A DNA stretch of 64,000 nt from Brachypodius melanocephalos (GCA_013398615.1 VZSR01000514.1:7064305-7128304); one strand, 5' to 3'; counted from the first letter of the stretch, positions 1 through 14,633 are shown. The notes: generated by a model from the letters alone, not told the origin. Translations and numbers: made by a program.

Positions 1-1130
1 CAGCTAGATGGTGTTAACTGAGTTAAAAGAGCCTTTACTCTCGGATCTCTCATTTTGGTATTTCAGTATCCCCTTGCTTTATTAATAAAGTTTTCTGTGT
101 TTAAAATGAAAATTGCTTGCAAAAATATATAAGCATTGTTTGCTTTCAATTTCTGTGCAGTACATAAAGAAGATAAGAGCACTGAGTATCTCTTAACAGA
201 ATGAAATCCCTCCATATGGCACCCTTCTCCCATTAAGATATATAATATGAACCCAAAAAGCATCTTTTAAAATAGTTTTATAGCTGAAATGGGATTTTAG
301 TTTAGCTTAATTTGTGAATTGCCAGAAGCAAGAATTATCCTTAATGCTGTCTGTATAAGGCTGCTCCCACAGCTGCTCTTAAGCAATTCTATATCAAAAT
401 AACCAGGAGCTGTCTCACATTCATCCAGAAGTTAGGTCTCTAATCTGAATTAATCTAAGCTTCCTTGAGAGTCAACAGAAAGAATGAAGCACTTGGACAG
501 GACATCTTGTCCTGTTCTATTACATGAGTTTGAAATAAAATTATCTCTTAAATCTCACTCTTGAGGTATCTCTGTTCCTCTTCTACAGAGGGAGCCTAGA
601 TGATTAGCTTACTCTCCTCACCTCACTCGAGGCAGCTGGAGTTGGAGGAGATTAAAAACAACCTTTGAAACTGAGCTGAACTGCCTTTTATTTCAGGCTC
701 TTGGATGTAGCACGGTGCTGCAGTTCACAGACATATCTCTGCTCAGCAAGCCAGGGGAGAATGAGAGTCTGTGCAGAGCCAGGACAGAATAGCTGCATCA
801 CTTAACCTGGCAGGTTCACAGCTCCAAGGCTGTCCAGGTGAGCAGTGACTATGAGCTGTGACAGGAAATCACCTGAGAAACTCAGATGTTTGGTGTGAGG
901 TAACCCCAATGTCGTGTACTGAGCACTGTGAATAATTAACAGTCTCACACACTGTGGTTCTGACATAAAGAAGAGCCTTTATTTAAAAGAGCAGTATTTT
1001 TTTTTTTTGCATGACTGTTCTCATATCAACCTCTTTGCTTCATCCCTGAGGTCCTCACCTGAGTACCCAAAGCATCTTCTGTGCTCGAGGTTGCTGCTGA
1101 CTCTGCAGCATGGCAGCATCTACTGTGCTG

Positions 1131-1164
1131 CAAAGATTGGATCTTGCAATCTTTGCAAAGATTG
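1131..1164. repeat. Alternating inverted/direct 9-mer (palindrome)
   Basis: The 9-mer CAAAGATTG occurs at 1131-1139 and 1156-1164, and its reverse complement CAATCTTTG lies between them at 1147-1155. The second and third units abut and form an 18-bp perfect palindrome. The first and second could form a hairpin with a 7-nt loop. No function can be assigned. Confidence 0.7.
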
Positions 1165-4100
1165 AGAACTTGCAGGAGTCTTTCTTCAGCTGTAACATAC
1201 TTAATTCTCACAGCTACTTGCCAGATGCAGATATATTTGATTAAGTGCAGCGACCATGATTCTGTCTTACCTGCTCTCAGCCATAATCTGCTTTATAACT
1301 TTCTCTGTTAAAAGTTCTGGTAGCCCTGCTGTTTGAAAGACTTTTTATAGAGTTCTCAGAGCCTGTAAAAGAAGCCTTTTCCATAAATCATATTTTTTAA
1401 AGTGCTGCTCTGAGTGATTTGACATTTTTTCAAAAGTAAGATAAAAGTTTATGTACTTGGAAATTATGTCCCTAAGAAGTATGCACTTTATATTTTATTT
1501 ATTTTGATAGCTTATGTTATGATACATTTGATAGATCCTGAAAGACACTGACAGTTTTAAAGATGCAGCCAATAAACTTTCATTAGTGGGGAAGGTGTGC
1601 CCCATAATGATCAGATGCCTTTGTCTATGCAAAGACATTGTATCAGCCTTATGACATTTTTCTTTTTCAAAAAAATTTTTATGTGTTTTTTTACCAGTGT
1701 GACGTAATTCCAGACAAGAAATATTTGACAAACAGTGGAAGGAAGTTCAAAAAGCTTTGGGGCACAAATTCTCTGGGATTATAATCCTTAAAGAGAACAG
1801 GTGAAAGACAGCAGTGATACATTTTCTTATCAAAGTTTAGTCCGTACATGTGTGTATATATAATTCTAATACCAACATACTGTAAGTAACATCAATTGGA
1901 CTAGCATAATTTGCTAGCCAGGCAGAAAGAGAACCAGAACCTCATACAGCCAAATTTTAGATTAACTCATTGCATGTGGAAGAGACTATTCATTAACACC
2001 AGCTGAAGATATGACACACAGCTCTTCTGAAGACTTCAACATTATCTTTCACAATAAATTATGTTTCCTCGTAATCGAACAAATTTGGAGAGCAGTGTGG
2101 AACTTCATTGAGTTGAAAATAGGAATTAATCAGTAATGCTATTTAAAATAGTATCACTGGGTGGACTTTTAAGGTAGGGAAAAAATTGAATTGCAATTAC
2201 CAGGTGGAAAAGTTTAAACAGATGTATTAAGTTTCTGGCAGCCTTCAACCAGTTTGATTGGTGGATTACAAGGTGAGAGCAAGACCAACACAAAAGTCTT
2301 GTGCATGTACTGAGGTGCAGTACAAGCAGAACTGCAGTGTAGAGATAAGAGACTACTTAAACTCCTGCCAAGCAGTTCTGCAGGTTTTGTTCTATTTACA
2401 CTGATCCTGCAGTCAGAGCACGCAAGGATTTTCCTTTGTCTTGCGAAGGACCAATAATTCTGAAATTTCATAAGGGTAATACTGTGATTTTTACTGAAGG
2501 AGGAACCTCTTCACTTGTACAAGCAGTTTTTACTGTCATTGTTTCACAGAATGATATAAAGTACTTGTTTACAGGCATATTTTTAAACTGAGGAGAGATT
2601 TGACTGTTTTATAGCTGTAAAAATCTTTGCAATTCTGTCAGAGTATGTCTACATGTGCAATGCCTCACTATCATCTCCTTTCCTCATCCATTCTGTATCA
2701 CAAATATCTCTCCTCCCCTTCCTACCAAATGTCAGAATGCATATCATCTGTTTCTGTCCCCTTGACAATAAAAACTGATGCAGACTTGAAGGTTTTGTCT
2801 TGGATGGTAATTTTAATAGTAATTTTTTGAATCTTTTTTTTCCTACAACAGTATTTGATTTTTAACACCTTTTCTAGGCATCTTGCTCTCAAAGAAAGCT
2901 TTAATACCAACCCAGTGGAAAATTGCTGCCATATAGATGAGAATTACTGAATTTCTTTTTTCTTGAGGTGGTGGATAATGCACCATGGTGAATTTATGGT
3001 CTACCACAGTGTGCAGTCAAGAAGCATCTCATTTTGGTCATGGAAGGAACCCTTTATGAATCTGTTTGAGGCAGGCAGCCATGGGAACCTTGTCCTTTGT
3101 GAAGACTTCCACTTGGAAAATGCCCTGGCAGAAGATCTGCCTTGGTGCAGTCCTACAGTGAGAGGGACATTGCTGAGCTCTCCTCAGAGACCATTTCTGA
3201 ATGACCTGAGGTTTGGTCTCCCCTGCTACTGCCCCAATAAAAGGGTTCTCCTGGGCAATCCATGAATTGACTATTTGCATTTAGCTATATCCTTTAACAG
3301 TGTACTAGGATAGATGTCTGTTATTTGTAGACACCCTTTTTCCTTCTGGTTGGATGTACTTTTACAGTGATTTCTGTTTCTAGTTTATTCATGCTCTGAA
3401 ATAAAGTGTGGCTAAATTGTATATGTAAAATTATCCTAATGCTAAAAGCTGAAGTGTTTATAGTTGGTAAACCTAAGTATACTGTATAATTAAAACAATT
3501 ATTTAATCAAAAGATGCTTTCTTAAACTGCTTTGCAATTAGTGCTATTGAAATAGTTCTATTATTTTCCATGCATTTAATTTCTGTTTTGGTCTGTCCAA
3601 AGCACATTTTTTTGTAGAAAGCAAAACAACTTTACATCTATAATTATAGTTTAAACAATTTAGGGTATGCATGATCAGATTAAAAGACTAAAGTAAACCT
3701 TACCATAATGGGACCAAAGCACAGGAGAATATAGTGTGGTGGATATATCTGGTTAAAGTTATGAGCCCGTGGGTTTGTTTACAATATTTCCCAGTTTCAG
3801 GGATATTGTGTCACTGTATATTCCCAGAGAGTTGAAAAAAGGATTTCCCACTGCTGACACATGCTTTGCAAGTGTTTGCTGCATAGCACCGAGCTGGTTT
3901 ATATATTGTAGCAGTAATGGATCCCTGGTTATGGGTTTGTTTGTAATATTGATTTCCCGTCAGTCAGGTTTTATAAAAAGCTTCACATCCTTGTTGCACA
4001 TCTCTGGTCTAGATGCTACAGGTATTAGCCTCAGATTGTGAAAGAGATTTGCAAAGAGAATGTTTTGTGTGCACGGTTGCATTAAGGCTGATGGAAAATT

Positions 4101-4185
4101 GGTTTGAAGCAATGCCTGCTCTGTTGGAGAGCCTTTCTGCAGTTCTGCTGTTTAGTGTCCTGAAACCTGGGGGCACAGCTTTTCT

Positions 4186-4207
4186 TTCCACAAATATTTT
4201 TGTGGAA
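4186..4207. repeat. Short hairpin, 9-bp stem
   Basis: TTCCACAAA (4186-4194) is the exact reverse complement of TTTGTGGAA (4199-4207), with a 4-nt loop. There is no following T-run and nothing suggests a defined RNA gene. The stem is AT-rich, so it may be fortuitous. Confidence 0.5.
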
Positions 4208-5015
4208 GACGACTGTGGGGAAAGAAAAAAATCACATGAGGCTCCTAAGAGTGTTACTAGATGCTTCTATTAAAGGATAGACCCTTCCCTGCTGAGAGGA
4301 TGAGTCTCTGTAAAGTTCTAGTCTGGACACCTAAATAGAAATTGAAATGTGCAGTGGATGCATTGATGGCATGTGTGTGTACCTTGGGAAAAGCTTAGCC
4401 ATATGAGGAGTATTTTGGAAGTCAAGAGGGAAAAGTCTGAGAGATAGTAAGTCTACAGAGACCTGTCCTTTCCTTCAGTGCTGAAAACCCAATTCTGTTC
4501 TGTGTTTGGTCTGGCAAATTGGGGGTGGTGTCACCCTGGGACAGCACCAGCTCCCCTCAGAGCTCCCTGTTCAAGGGTGGGGATGGAGCTCACCTGGGGA
4601 GGGCTCACAGGGCACTGAACCCAGTGTGGAGGTTCTCTGGATCCATCATATCCCTCCCAGGGAAGAGTAGGAACAATCTGACAGTGGTGAGTGGAGACAG
4701 CAGAAGATGTGCACCAAAGTCCAGCGATCCTTCTGTACCAGAGACAGCACAAAGAGGAGGCCTTGTACATCCATAATTCACATTTCACTACAAAACTTCA
4801 AAATGCAATCAAGAGAGATTAGTCATGCAGAAAACATCTAAACCATAATTTCATTATGGCAGCAAGAACCACAGTGCCCGACTGTGTGTTCAGTGTCTGG
4901 TTCCTGTGCAGGGTCTGTGCACTCCTGGCATGGGAACAGCACAACCCTCAGTAAGGGAAGGGATCTCAGAAGGGCTGCAGTCCTGTGGGGTTTTTCTTTT
5001 AAACAAGAATGACAA

Positions 5016-5052
5016 CTTTTTTCTTTCTTTTTTTTTTTTTTTTTTTTTTTTT
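5016..5052. repeat. Poly-T / pyrimidine tract
   Basis: A 37-base pyrimidine tract ends in 25 consecutive T. It is the longest uninterrupted T-run in the window apart from the one broken by the assembly gap. No transposon body is attached on either side, so it is not an obvious reversed retroposon tail. Confidence 0.85.
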
Positions 5053-8000
5053 AACATCTTTTGATGTATTTAAGCTTTTCTCCATAATTTTAAATCTAGG
5101 AAGGCCTGTTGTAGGCAATACATTCTCTGCTTCCTTTTACCCTGTCTTTTGTTCATACTGAAGTTTCAAGCATTGGGTTTGCCCCCTTTAAGGGGCAAAG
5201 TTCATCAGGCCTAATTATACACAGCTTTCAGCACATCACTGGGAGTATTAGAAAACATTGCTGCAGTGGGAATACACAGCTGAATTTCTTCAAAGTTTTT
5301 GTTACTGAAATACAAGTGGAGAATGATCTGAAAAGATCTGATATTTACAGCTTAATTTCAGATGGGGTTTGTATTGGTTCTTTACAGACCGGCAAACCCA
5401 AAATACATAGATGGTTTGATTTCAGTTTTGTTTTTCTCATCTAGAAGTTTGTTTCATTTGCTAAAATTGCTTTATTTACTAGACAGTGAAGAAATCCATA
5501 TTTTCAGATAATTTGTTTTTGTAATTGCTCACACCTATGTGTGTTCCTTCCAGTTACTTTCGGTTGTGTTGGTTTTTCTGGTGACCTCACTCCAACTTCA
5601 TTGTCTTTCCTGGCTGTCTCCTTGATTCCTTATTTTCACAGAGTTTAGGACGTGAATTGTTAATTTACTTACTCTGTTGATTTGTTTATCTCAGTTTCTT
5701 TAAGCTCCTTTAGGTTTTCTGAGTTCAGGTTTTAGAAGTGTTTGTTAAACCTGTCTTGCTGAAAGGGTGAAAGAGCCTTTTTAGCACACGATCTTTCCTT
5801 CTTCAGAACTTTTAAAATGTAGCCAAACCCTTTCCTCTTCCCTCAATATAAAGTGGAGAGCCTTTCTGAAGCCATTGCCTTGATTTTGGTATATCCCACA
5901 TTGTTGTCCCAGACATGTGACTTCATATTTCGTTCCAGTGGCAAAGCAGCTGGTAAGAAAATGAAAATTTAATAGTTTTTTTTTCCTATGGGTGCCATCC
6001 TCGCCACTGCTGACTGTTCTGTTGTGCCTACCCCGTCATTGCCATGTTTTCCCATAAATGGCAAGATTGAAAAACCTCTAAAAAACCTGTTCAACAACAA
6101 TTCCTGTGACAGCTGTTTATGTTTATTTTGTTCTTCTTTAATATCTTTTATAGTAGTCCCATTGAATCCAAACATTTCATGTAATCTGGTTTATTTTAAG
6201 TGTGTTACTAATGTGATCACTCCCATCCTTTCTTAACACTTCTGTCAAAGGGCAGTTGAATCCAATTGGAGCTTTGATTTGGACAGGCTTCTCTGCTGAT
6301 TTTTCAAATTTGGACAGGAACCCTTCCACATTAGGATGCCTCAGCTAAGTGCCTAAAGTCAGGTGGGATGAATCTGAGATCTTCATCCCCATCACAAAAC
6401 CCCAATCTACCTTGATCTGATGGATTTCTCTAATTTAAGCAATCTGTTCCTGCAGTGTAATGTACTTCTCTCAATCTTCACTTCTTAATGTTTTCTCCCT
6501 ACCTCTCCCACTTCCATCTCTGCAATTTATCCCATCTCAGTCTATTCCCCTGTTGCCCCATGCACAGCTTAGCTCCACCACTGCCCTTTTCTTCCCTGCA
6601 CTTTCTGCTTCCTCTATCCCTGCCATGCCCATTACATCTCTTGTTCCCTTGAATATTTTGTTTTTCCATTGGGACAAAGCGTATTCTCGTGGTTTTTAGA
6701 GTCCTGTAAAAATTGATATATCTGCATTTTTTTTCCTTAATTATCACATTGCCATTTCAAATTGTATTGTGTCTAATTCTACTATGCTGTTGTTCAGTTT
6801 ATTTCTATTTAAGTAATGCTGTACAGCAGTATGTTGGGCAGAAAGCTTTGTACTATAATTGGGTAACAAATTATTATTTTCTTCTCATGTTCAGTGAACT
6901 GGTTTTGCAGATCTTTCAGCTCAATTCATTATGGTCAAATGGAGAAGCATTTGTTTCAATAAGATTTTAATCTCTAGGACTATCTTTTGCATCAGTGACT
7001 TTTCATTGTTAATTGCTTTCTTGTCCCCCATTAAGGTGTTCTTGCAACTGCTTCATCCAAACTGAGCTCCCTTTCCACACACACACAATTTGAAAAGACT
7101 CTGTCCAACTTTTTTAGGTGAAATAACCATTGTTGTTTTCTTAATCCATCTTTATGGCTTTTGTGTGTTACCCTCCCTTGATAATGACAAAATCTGTACA
7201 AAATCACCTCTGCAAGGAACTTTAGAAATGTCCTGAATTTCTCCCCACATACATCAGAATGTAAGAAATCATTTTATTATTTAATAGCACCAATTAAGAT
7301 CACCAGGGCACCTGGTATGTGCTGGATGTTTGTGAGTGAATTATTATTAATATTAATGATTTGAGAGGATATGCAGTGACTGGAGTACACCCCTGATGGC
7401 TCAGAGTCATTGTACCGAGAAGGGTTTTTTTATTACAAGCTCTCTGAACCTGTTGCTGCTTTAAATCCCATAAAGGGCATAGAAAAGAAAGACTTCAAAC
7501 TACAATTTTAAATATGTAAAGAAAAAATTTACATGCTGAAATAACAAAATCAGGAGACGAGTTCAAGTGGTTCTGTCCCTTTTCAAAAATCAATTGCTTG
7601 TGAATTTATTATTTTAACACAGCTGACAGAACATACAGAAGGAATTCAGTAATGAAAAGCATTTGGGGGTTTGACAGGTCTTGGCTGAAATGAAGTCCTT
7701 TGAGACCAGCACTTGGAGGCAGAGGTGAAAGTAAAAATTGGTTTACCTGAAGATCTCTGTATATGGAATCTAAATTTTCAAAGGAGACTGTCTGCCAGCA
7801 TCAGGGCTTATCTTTTGACACATCCAACCTGAAATCTATCAAAATCTGGAAACTCTTTGACTTTTCATTGTAACCTCTGTACATGTCATTTTCTACACAA
7901 AACTTTGCACATGTGGTAAAAGTTCCCTGGAAATGTTGTGCTAATTCAAGCAATTCAATTTTGCAGCTTACTCACGTATTAATTTCCAAAATAATTTAGC

Positions 8001-11000
8001 CCAGTTCTCTCTGTCAAAAAAACCCCCAAACAATCCAAACCAATAGATTAGTGCAGTCTTATTGCTCCATGGATCTATGAAGCATTTAGACTGAGAGTTT
8101 TTAATATCAGGCAGTATCTTTTTTACTTGTGTTAGAACTGCAAGGCCAGTGTAGGTAGGAGTAAAGTAGATGGTGTTCCTTACACACCATTAATGCAGCC
8201 ATTCACAAGGGGCTGCTTGGTGATGGCTGTGGAACAGGGTGTCACAAATATCACCTGAAGCCTCTGAACTACACAGCATAACTGAGAGCTGGAAGTGATT
8301 TGCAGAACTTTCATTGCTTAGCCCATTATTGCATAAAAGAAAAGTCCAGCTAAGTTTGCGTGTTCTGCCTGAATTTAAAGGTCTGTGGGTTAAGGAGGTC
8401 TGAGAGTGTGTGTCTGTCCCCATGAACATTTCAGTGCAGTGCAGAGGTGTTTGTGTTGCAAACTCTGTGGTGCAGTGCTCACACATCACACACAGGGCAC
8501 TGAAGCTGTGTCCCTGCTGGAGGTTACAAGGAGGTGGCTGAGTAACAGGAACAGCAATTAAACCCAAAAAGAAAATGGAAGCTCTTGTGCTCTTCTGAAA
8601 GCCATTCTATCCATGCATGCTGTTACATCTAGCAGACATAGAGCGCATTTCTCTCTGATTTTAAATATTATTCTGAAGTGCATCTAACCTGGCAATTGAA
8701 ATCTGTGCAGGAAAGTTGGCTGTGCTCTAGGAACTTTTGCCCAGCACACGGAGAATGCACAGAATTATACCATTTAAAAATAATCCTTCTTGGGGAGTCA
8801 TGCTCATATATATCTTTGGAGACCAGATTACTGGTTATATATTTATTTACATGTTCAGTATTTACTGTCTAAAAAAGTCAGCCCTGTGTTCTCAGGGCAC
8901 TGAAGGCAGAGCCAAGCACTGAAGCTCTCAGAGCTGAGTCACTTTAGATGGCACAGTGAGGCACCATATTCATCCTGAACTGTGCAAACCAGGAGAGATT
9001 GCTTGCATTTGAAAACACTGGCAACGAAGTGTGTTAACTGTCATGTGCTCACTGGAATGCTCTGTGCTAGCCTTTGAAAACATAAAATGTAAGAAAAATA
9101 CGATAATATGAAAAAATTCATAACCTCCTGTCAGACATTGCAATTGCTTGAGTGTTCAGCAGGAGTTCAGATGGATAAAAAGTACAAGGTATAAACCACA
9201 GCAATGAGTAGCAGATGAGCTGCATTCAAGACTAATAGATTCTTCATGAAAATGCTGTGACATTTATTTTCTATATTAAAAATTCAAATGCAAGTGTTTA
9301 GTATGTCTCATACATATCAGCTCTTTCTGTAATTCTGGGACTGGCACAGTTTTGCCTTTAGTCATTTGGGTATTGCTTTTCCATCTACTTTGATCACATT
9401 GTGCTTCTGGAATATTCCCACCAGTTATCCTAAGAGCTGTGATAACTGAATCTTGTTTCATCTGTCCTAGAAACTAAAATATCATGAAGGAGAATCTCAA
9501 ATAAAACTGCAGAGGAGGAAACCACCACCCCCACCCTCCCAAATGTTTATTAGCCCCTTTAATATAAATATTTGTATTAATGAGAATCTAACCAACCATC
9601 TCAAAAATTATGGCATAAATATATGTATAATAAACCTGCAGTATCCTTTCTTTCCTACACAAAGGAAAGCATTTATCATTCTGGTAACGCAAGGGACAGA
9701 AAACAATGCCAATTCACAAACAAAACCTTTCATGATTTAATATTGTTGTTTTGTCCCTTTAGATCCTAGAATGATAAACGTTGTTCCTCCTTTTGTCAGC
9801 ATCAGAAGTACTTTCATATGTGGAATAAAGGCTCATTCATTATAATCATACTGGGTTTTTTCCAGGTTGCTTTTTCCAATCTGGTTCAGAATACATCATG
9901 CCAGTGATAGTGTGCCAGCTTTCTTGTGGTTATTCCAAAGCTCCACGGGTACCTGTGATGGTACCAGTTTGATTTTTGTTTATGACTGGGATTTTTTATC
10001 ATTTCTGTTCTCAAGGTTTTAGGGTCCTCATTGTCTGGGACTTCATTACACTGAGAGGCACAAACATGTGCCTAATCTGGCCCGGGCATGCAAGGCAAGT
10101 GTCCATGGGGTGTGATCCTCTGGGAAGCCACAGGCAAAGCCTGTTTGGTCTCTATGGTTTTGCCCAAAGGAGGAGGGAGCCTATGGGCAGCCCCATGGAG
10201 GGGATAGTCCTTCCCTTGTATGTTTTCAAGTATTTTCAGTGCTGTTTTCTCTTGAGAAGAAGCTGTGAGGGATCTGTGACATTTGTGCAGAACACTGGAG
10301 TCATTCCAGGTGAAATGTCTGTAGCTCCATCCTCATCCCAGCCAGCCAACAGCCCATTCTGGTTTTGTCTGGTGTTGTAGTATTCCAATAACTCAAAACA
10401 TACCTTGGTTTCAAAGTGTGTTTTTTGCAAATCATGTCAGTGCTCTAAATAGACTCACATTGTTTTCAGACAGAAATACACAAAGGTTAAGCACATTATG
10501 TTTCAGGGAGAGCTGTTGGCTATAGTGTGATGCCACCCCATCTCTCATTCACTGATGGCTTTAGGAAACACAGTCATTGCACTAAACATAGGCTAACTAT
10601 CTAATTACTATATTAGCATGTATTAGTTAATTTGTGTGTAGCACTTTGGAGATAACAAGCTCAATATTTTAATACAATTTCTCTTCCCTGGACACATCTC
10701 TTGTCTTCATTTTTAAACCACTATGAAAAGGTCACTAAACATTGATTTTGTAAATGAAAGCTCTAAAATAGGACTTGAAAGAGCTAATGCTTGGGGGGAG
10801 GAAAAAAAGTGTGAAAATTCAACTTGTTTAAGTCGGATTTTGGTGCTCAGATTTCTCCTACCAAGCTTTAGATCTCCTAACAGTCTCAGAAATTCCATAC
10901 CCCACTCTGGAGGCTGTTTGTTCTTGCAAGAGGCTCCTGGCCCTACTTCCCTCCCCTTGAAGCCCATCCCAGTGGATCTGGAGAGGATTTAAACCCCACT

Positions 11001-12469
11001 GCCTCAGCCTCTGTGGACATTTAGCAGCTCCATGCACAGGCACAAAGGACAGCTGTATCCTTGAGGCCACCTCGGTGAGGAAAACACACTTTTGTCCCTT
11101 TTGCACTGTGAGTAGAAAAAGCACCATTAAACACATCAAAGATAAAAAGTTGCATGAGGAGTGTGCACTAGTTAGCACAGAGTTTTTAAAATCTTGAATG
11201 TAAATATCCTTAAAACACAAGTGGGACTCAAATAATGAAATAAGGCTGGCTGCATTTAGATTGTTCACAATCTACTTCATTGCCCTTAAAGAAATGATTA
11301 GATCATGGTTCAAATGTGAACAGCTATTTTTACGTCCCTTTGCCCATAATGGGTGTGTGTATCTTTCTTAGAAAAGAATTGCCCACTAAAATGAGAAGTC
11401 ATGAGAAGGACAAATAATATAAATGATTTTTAGGACGTTGGCAACTTTTTAAACTACCATACCACCTTCTTGCACTAGTAAAATGCAAAGAGATGAAAGA
11501 AAGTAGAAAGGAATTAGAGTAGTCTTAGTAGCTGACATCGGATTCACAAAGAAAATTCCTGATTATTGGAAGTCTATATACTAAATACTTCATAAAGGTG
11601 GTTAAATGGTGCGCTGACCGAAGCTCAGCAGAAAAAAAGCAGCAAAAATAAGAACAGAAAATGAAGAGCTATTTGGAAGGAAGACATTGGAAAGCAGTGT
11701 AGGAAAAAAGACAGAAATCCTATATATTCCTCTTGTATTGTCCAGACCAGACAGAACAAACAAAAATCAACTCACAGGGTCACACATCTGGACACAAACC
11801 TTACATAGGTTTATCTGAATCCCTCTTGAGTCTGGCTCTTCCCCTTTTGGGGGATAATGCCTTGTAATTCTGAACTTCACACATTGTCAAGTCCTGTTCC
11901 CACCACAGCTTTTGTTTTCCTCTCGCTTTGTTTTCCTCTCATATTACATAAAATATGAGTGTCATAAAATGTGGTGTCCCACCTTTTAGAAGAAAGATGG
12001 TTTGCCACTGATTACCTGCTATTTTCGTTCTTTGCACCCAAAATTGCAGCAAACTTTTAATGAACTAATCCTAAGCATGAACTGTGATCTTCATTGTCAC
12101 CTTTTTTCCTATTCTTTATGAAAATTGATGTCTTCTCATGGCTTCTTCAGAGTCTCAAGTGTATGGTGTCTAATGGTATTGCTTTATGGTTTTATATTAC
12201 GCCTTTATAACTTAGGATAATTATTTACAGTTGCAAATCATCCTGCAGCAGACTGTAGGAAACAGAATGGTGTTGCTGGTGTTGCACAGCAAAGGGAGAG
12301 CAGATTCATGGTTTATTATGTTATTATGTTATAGATGGCACTTCAGGGGTTACAGAAGAAAGTTTCTCAAATTGTGACAGTTCTCAGAAGCTGGGAAGTA
12401 CAAAACAGATTTCATTCAAAACACTCTTGGATCATTATCACTGTATATATAGCCATTGAAGTCTAATTG
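5053..12469. other. Unique AT-rich non-coding stretch
   Basis: No gene or interspersed repeat is recognised. Short open frames (for example 8190-8567 -, 9976-10380 +, 10858-11268 -) carry no domain, signal peptide or repeat that I can identify, and they overlap frames on the other strand. Low-complexity content is limited to a short CA run near 7078-7090. Confidence 0.6.
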
Positions 12470-12590
12470 AAATATAGAAAATCAGGGAATAAGAGCACCA
12501 AAGCTAAGTTTTTCACATGTGATCAAAAAGCATATGGGAAAATATACAGAGGGAAAAAGGTCAGCAGTTAAATAGCAAATGGAAGGCTCA
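12470..12590 (+). repeat. Direct repeat copy 1 (121 bp)
   Basis: This segment matches 14634-14754 over the same 121-bp length, with roughly a dozen or so differences. Shared blocks include a run reading AAAGCTAAGTTTTTCACATG and another reading GGTCAGCAGTTAAATAGCAAA. Flanking sequence on both sides diverges abruptly. It is either an old local duplication or two copies of a dispersed repeat I do not recognise. No coding potential is seen. Confidence 0.85.
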
Positions 12591-14633
12591 GTGCAATTTC
12601 TGCTTTTAAAAAACAGATGGGAGATTTAGCACAATTGCAGTGAGGGAGTTCTAATGTCCTGCTGAAGGTTCGTTTCTCCTTCATCACATAGTAAAAGCCT
12701 TTTTGAAAATGCTTAAATGAAAACTAGCTCCTAATCACATCCTGGAAATGCAGAGACAGCATGATGCTTTGTACAGTACAACCATTTTTGATGAAAATAT
12801 TGGGAAGAGTGCAAAGAACTGCTCTGAATTTTGCCTGTTATCTGAAGGACCCATCCTGACATTGGAAAACTCCAAGCTCTGTGTATCTCTTACCACATCT
12901 TCTTGTCCATGGTTTCATTTCAGCCAGTGCTTACTCACATGAATGTTGATGGGAATGAGCTGCTGTACTAACTCTTTAGAGTATTTTCATTGAGTACCTC
13001 TTCAAGGAGCTGACATTGTGGGGAAATGGACTTGGCCGTATGGATTTTCTTGGCTGTATCTTTCACTTGGTTTCTGCCTTATTTTTTTCTCACATCCATT
13101 TAGTAGCACAAGTTCTGTTCAACAGGCCATGAGTTAGGGATCTTATTTTGTTGTATTAAAAGGAGGTGTGCAAATCAGGCTGAGATTTATGGCAAATCAG
13201 ATCCTGAGAGGCTGCTGCATCTCTGAAGGATGTTGATCCTAAAAGGAGAAATGTGGAATCTGAATTTGGTGTGCCAGGAGAATCTTTCTCTTTTTTTTTT
13301 TCCCACAGGCATTTAGAGAAATGTTTTAAATGGTTATATTTTGGTAATCTTTTTTTACAAGAATTATTGGGGTTTTGGTGTTGTGGGTTGGGGGTTTTTT
13401 TCCAAAAAAATTTATTGATTTAATGGGTGAATGAGATGATGGGTGCTACTTGTTGGATTGTGAGTACACATAGAGTTAGATGGCAAACTGTGACTATGGA
13501 CAACCAGTTTTCCAGTTCTTACTCTCCAAACTAGGACACATGCCTAGGACATATAATATTATATATTTACAGTGATATGCAGTCATTGTTTTACTGTCTC
13601 TCAGTTTCAGGCATTTGCTGTATCTGAATATGTCACACAAGCAGAAACAGTGCTCTCCTAATATTGTTTTACTGATACTGATCTATACTGACTGCTCAGG
13701 ACCAAGTAAGTGTACATAATGAAGTGTTTAAAATGGAAACCTATTTCCATACAATTTGACAAGTCTAAGTGTGTAATTTTGCCTGTTATAGTCAGAACAT
13801 GGTGTTTTCAATGTAAAAGGGGAGATTCAGTGAAGAATTAATGAGTAGCTGTGTAGCTTACTTGTCTATACTGGAGTCCCATACAGAATTACTCTCTTTC
13901 AGTGCAGACCATTATTGTGGTAAAGCTATTTGTACAAAATCTTTGGAGGTTAAAATGTTTGGGGTTTTTTTATGGTGTGAGCTTTTCAGTCTGTTACCAA
14001 GCTTTTCTACTGAAATTACTAAAAATCAATTTTCTATGTAAGCTGATGCTAGATTTGCTGATGAAGCCACACTAATACCGACAGCAGGGCATTTGTGACT
14101 TTATTCTTCTTTATTTTCCTTTTTCTTCCCTTTTTCATTGATCTCAATCATTAAGTCTACTGAAACTACAAATACTCTTGTTAGAGATCCTGAGTTGTCA
14201 CTTTATTGATATTCAAAATAGGGTTCAAAATTCTCAGTACCCTTTCTGTCCCATTGACTTAATTCTGTGTTACCCTTCCCAGGTCGTTTCTTTTGTCAGA
14301 GTGACTGCTGGCTATGTAGCTGGGGATGTTCTAAATGTCTTATTGGACATCAGCAGAATACTGGAAAAGTGGCATTGCTATTTGGCTAGAACCAAATGAG
14401 TATCAAAGCAGTGGTTAAAGTGATGATACATTGCCACCAGTATATTGGAAATGGAAAACAAGCCCAGTACTTCGTAAACCTACGAAAGCAAAGCTTTAAA
14501 ATGAGAATTCCATATGGAAAAGGACTGCAGATATCATGCCTGCTGCTGATTAAGCTGTAATCCTATTGAATTTCTGGTGAACTACAGTAATTTCTTTGTA
14601 TGAACCTATTCAATGCATTCTGGTTTAATATAG
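12591..14633. other. Non-coding spacer between the two 121-bp repeats
   Basis: About 2 kb of AT-rich unique sequence with an 11-T run at 13291-13301. The short frames at 12748-12942 (+), 13841-14041 (+) and 14178-14399 (+) show no recognisable protein features. No transposon termini are seen that would make the flanking 121-bp repeats the LTRs of one element: there is no primer-binding site, polypurine tract or gag-pol-like frame. Confidence 0.55.

Larger units (their letters stand above)
1..4985. other. Unique AT-rich non-coding stretch
   Basis: No gene, transposon or long repeat is recognised. The short open frames on both strands (for example 2963-3265 + and 3038-3280 -, which overlap each other) have no family motif and look like chance frames. 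Small structures are visible: a 12-T run at 997-1008, an 18-bp perfect palindrome at 1147-1164, and a hairpin with 9-bp arms and a 4-nt loop at 4186-4207. The stretch could be intronic or intergenic. Confidence 0.6.

Noticed and set aside
3410..3420. Isolated AATAAA-type polyadenylation signals here and at many other places
   Set aside because: The hexamer is common by chance in AT-rich DNA; only the one at 23321 is mentioned because other signals precede it.
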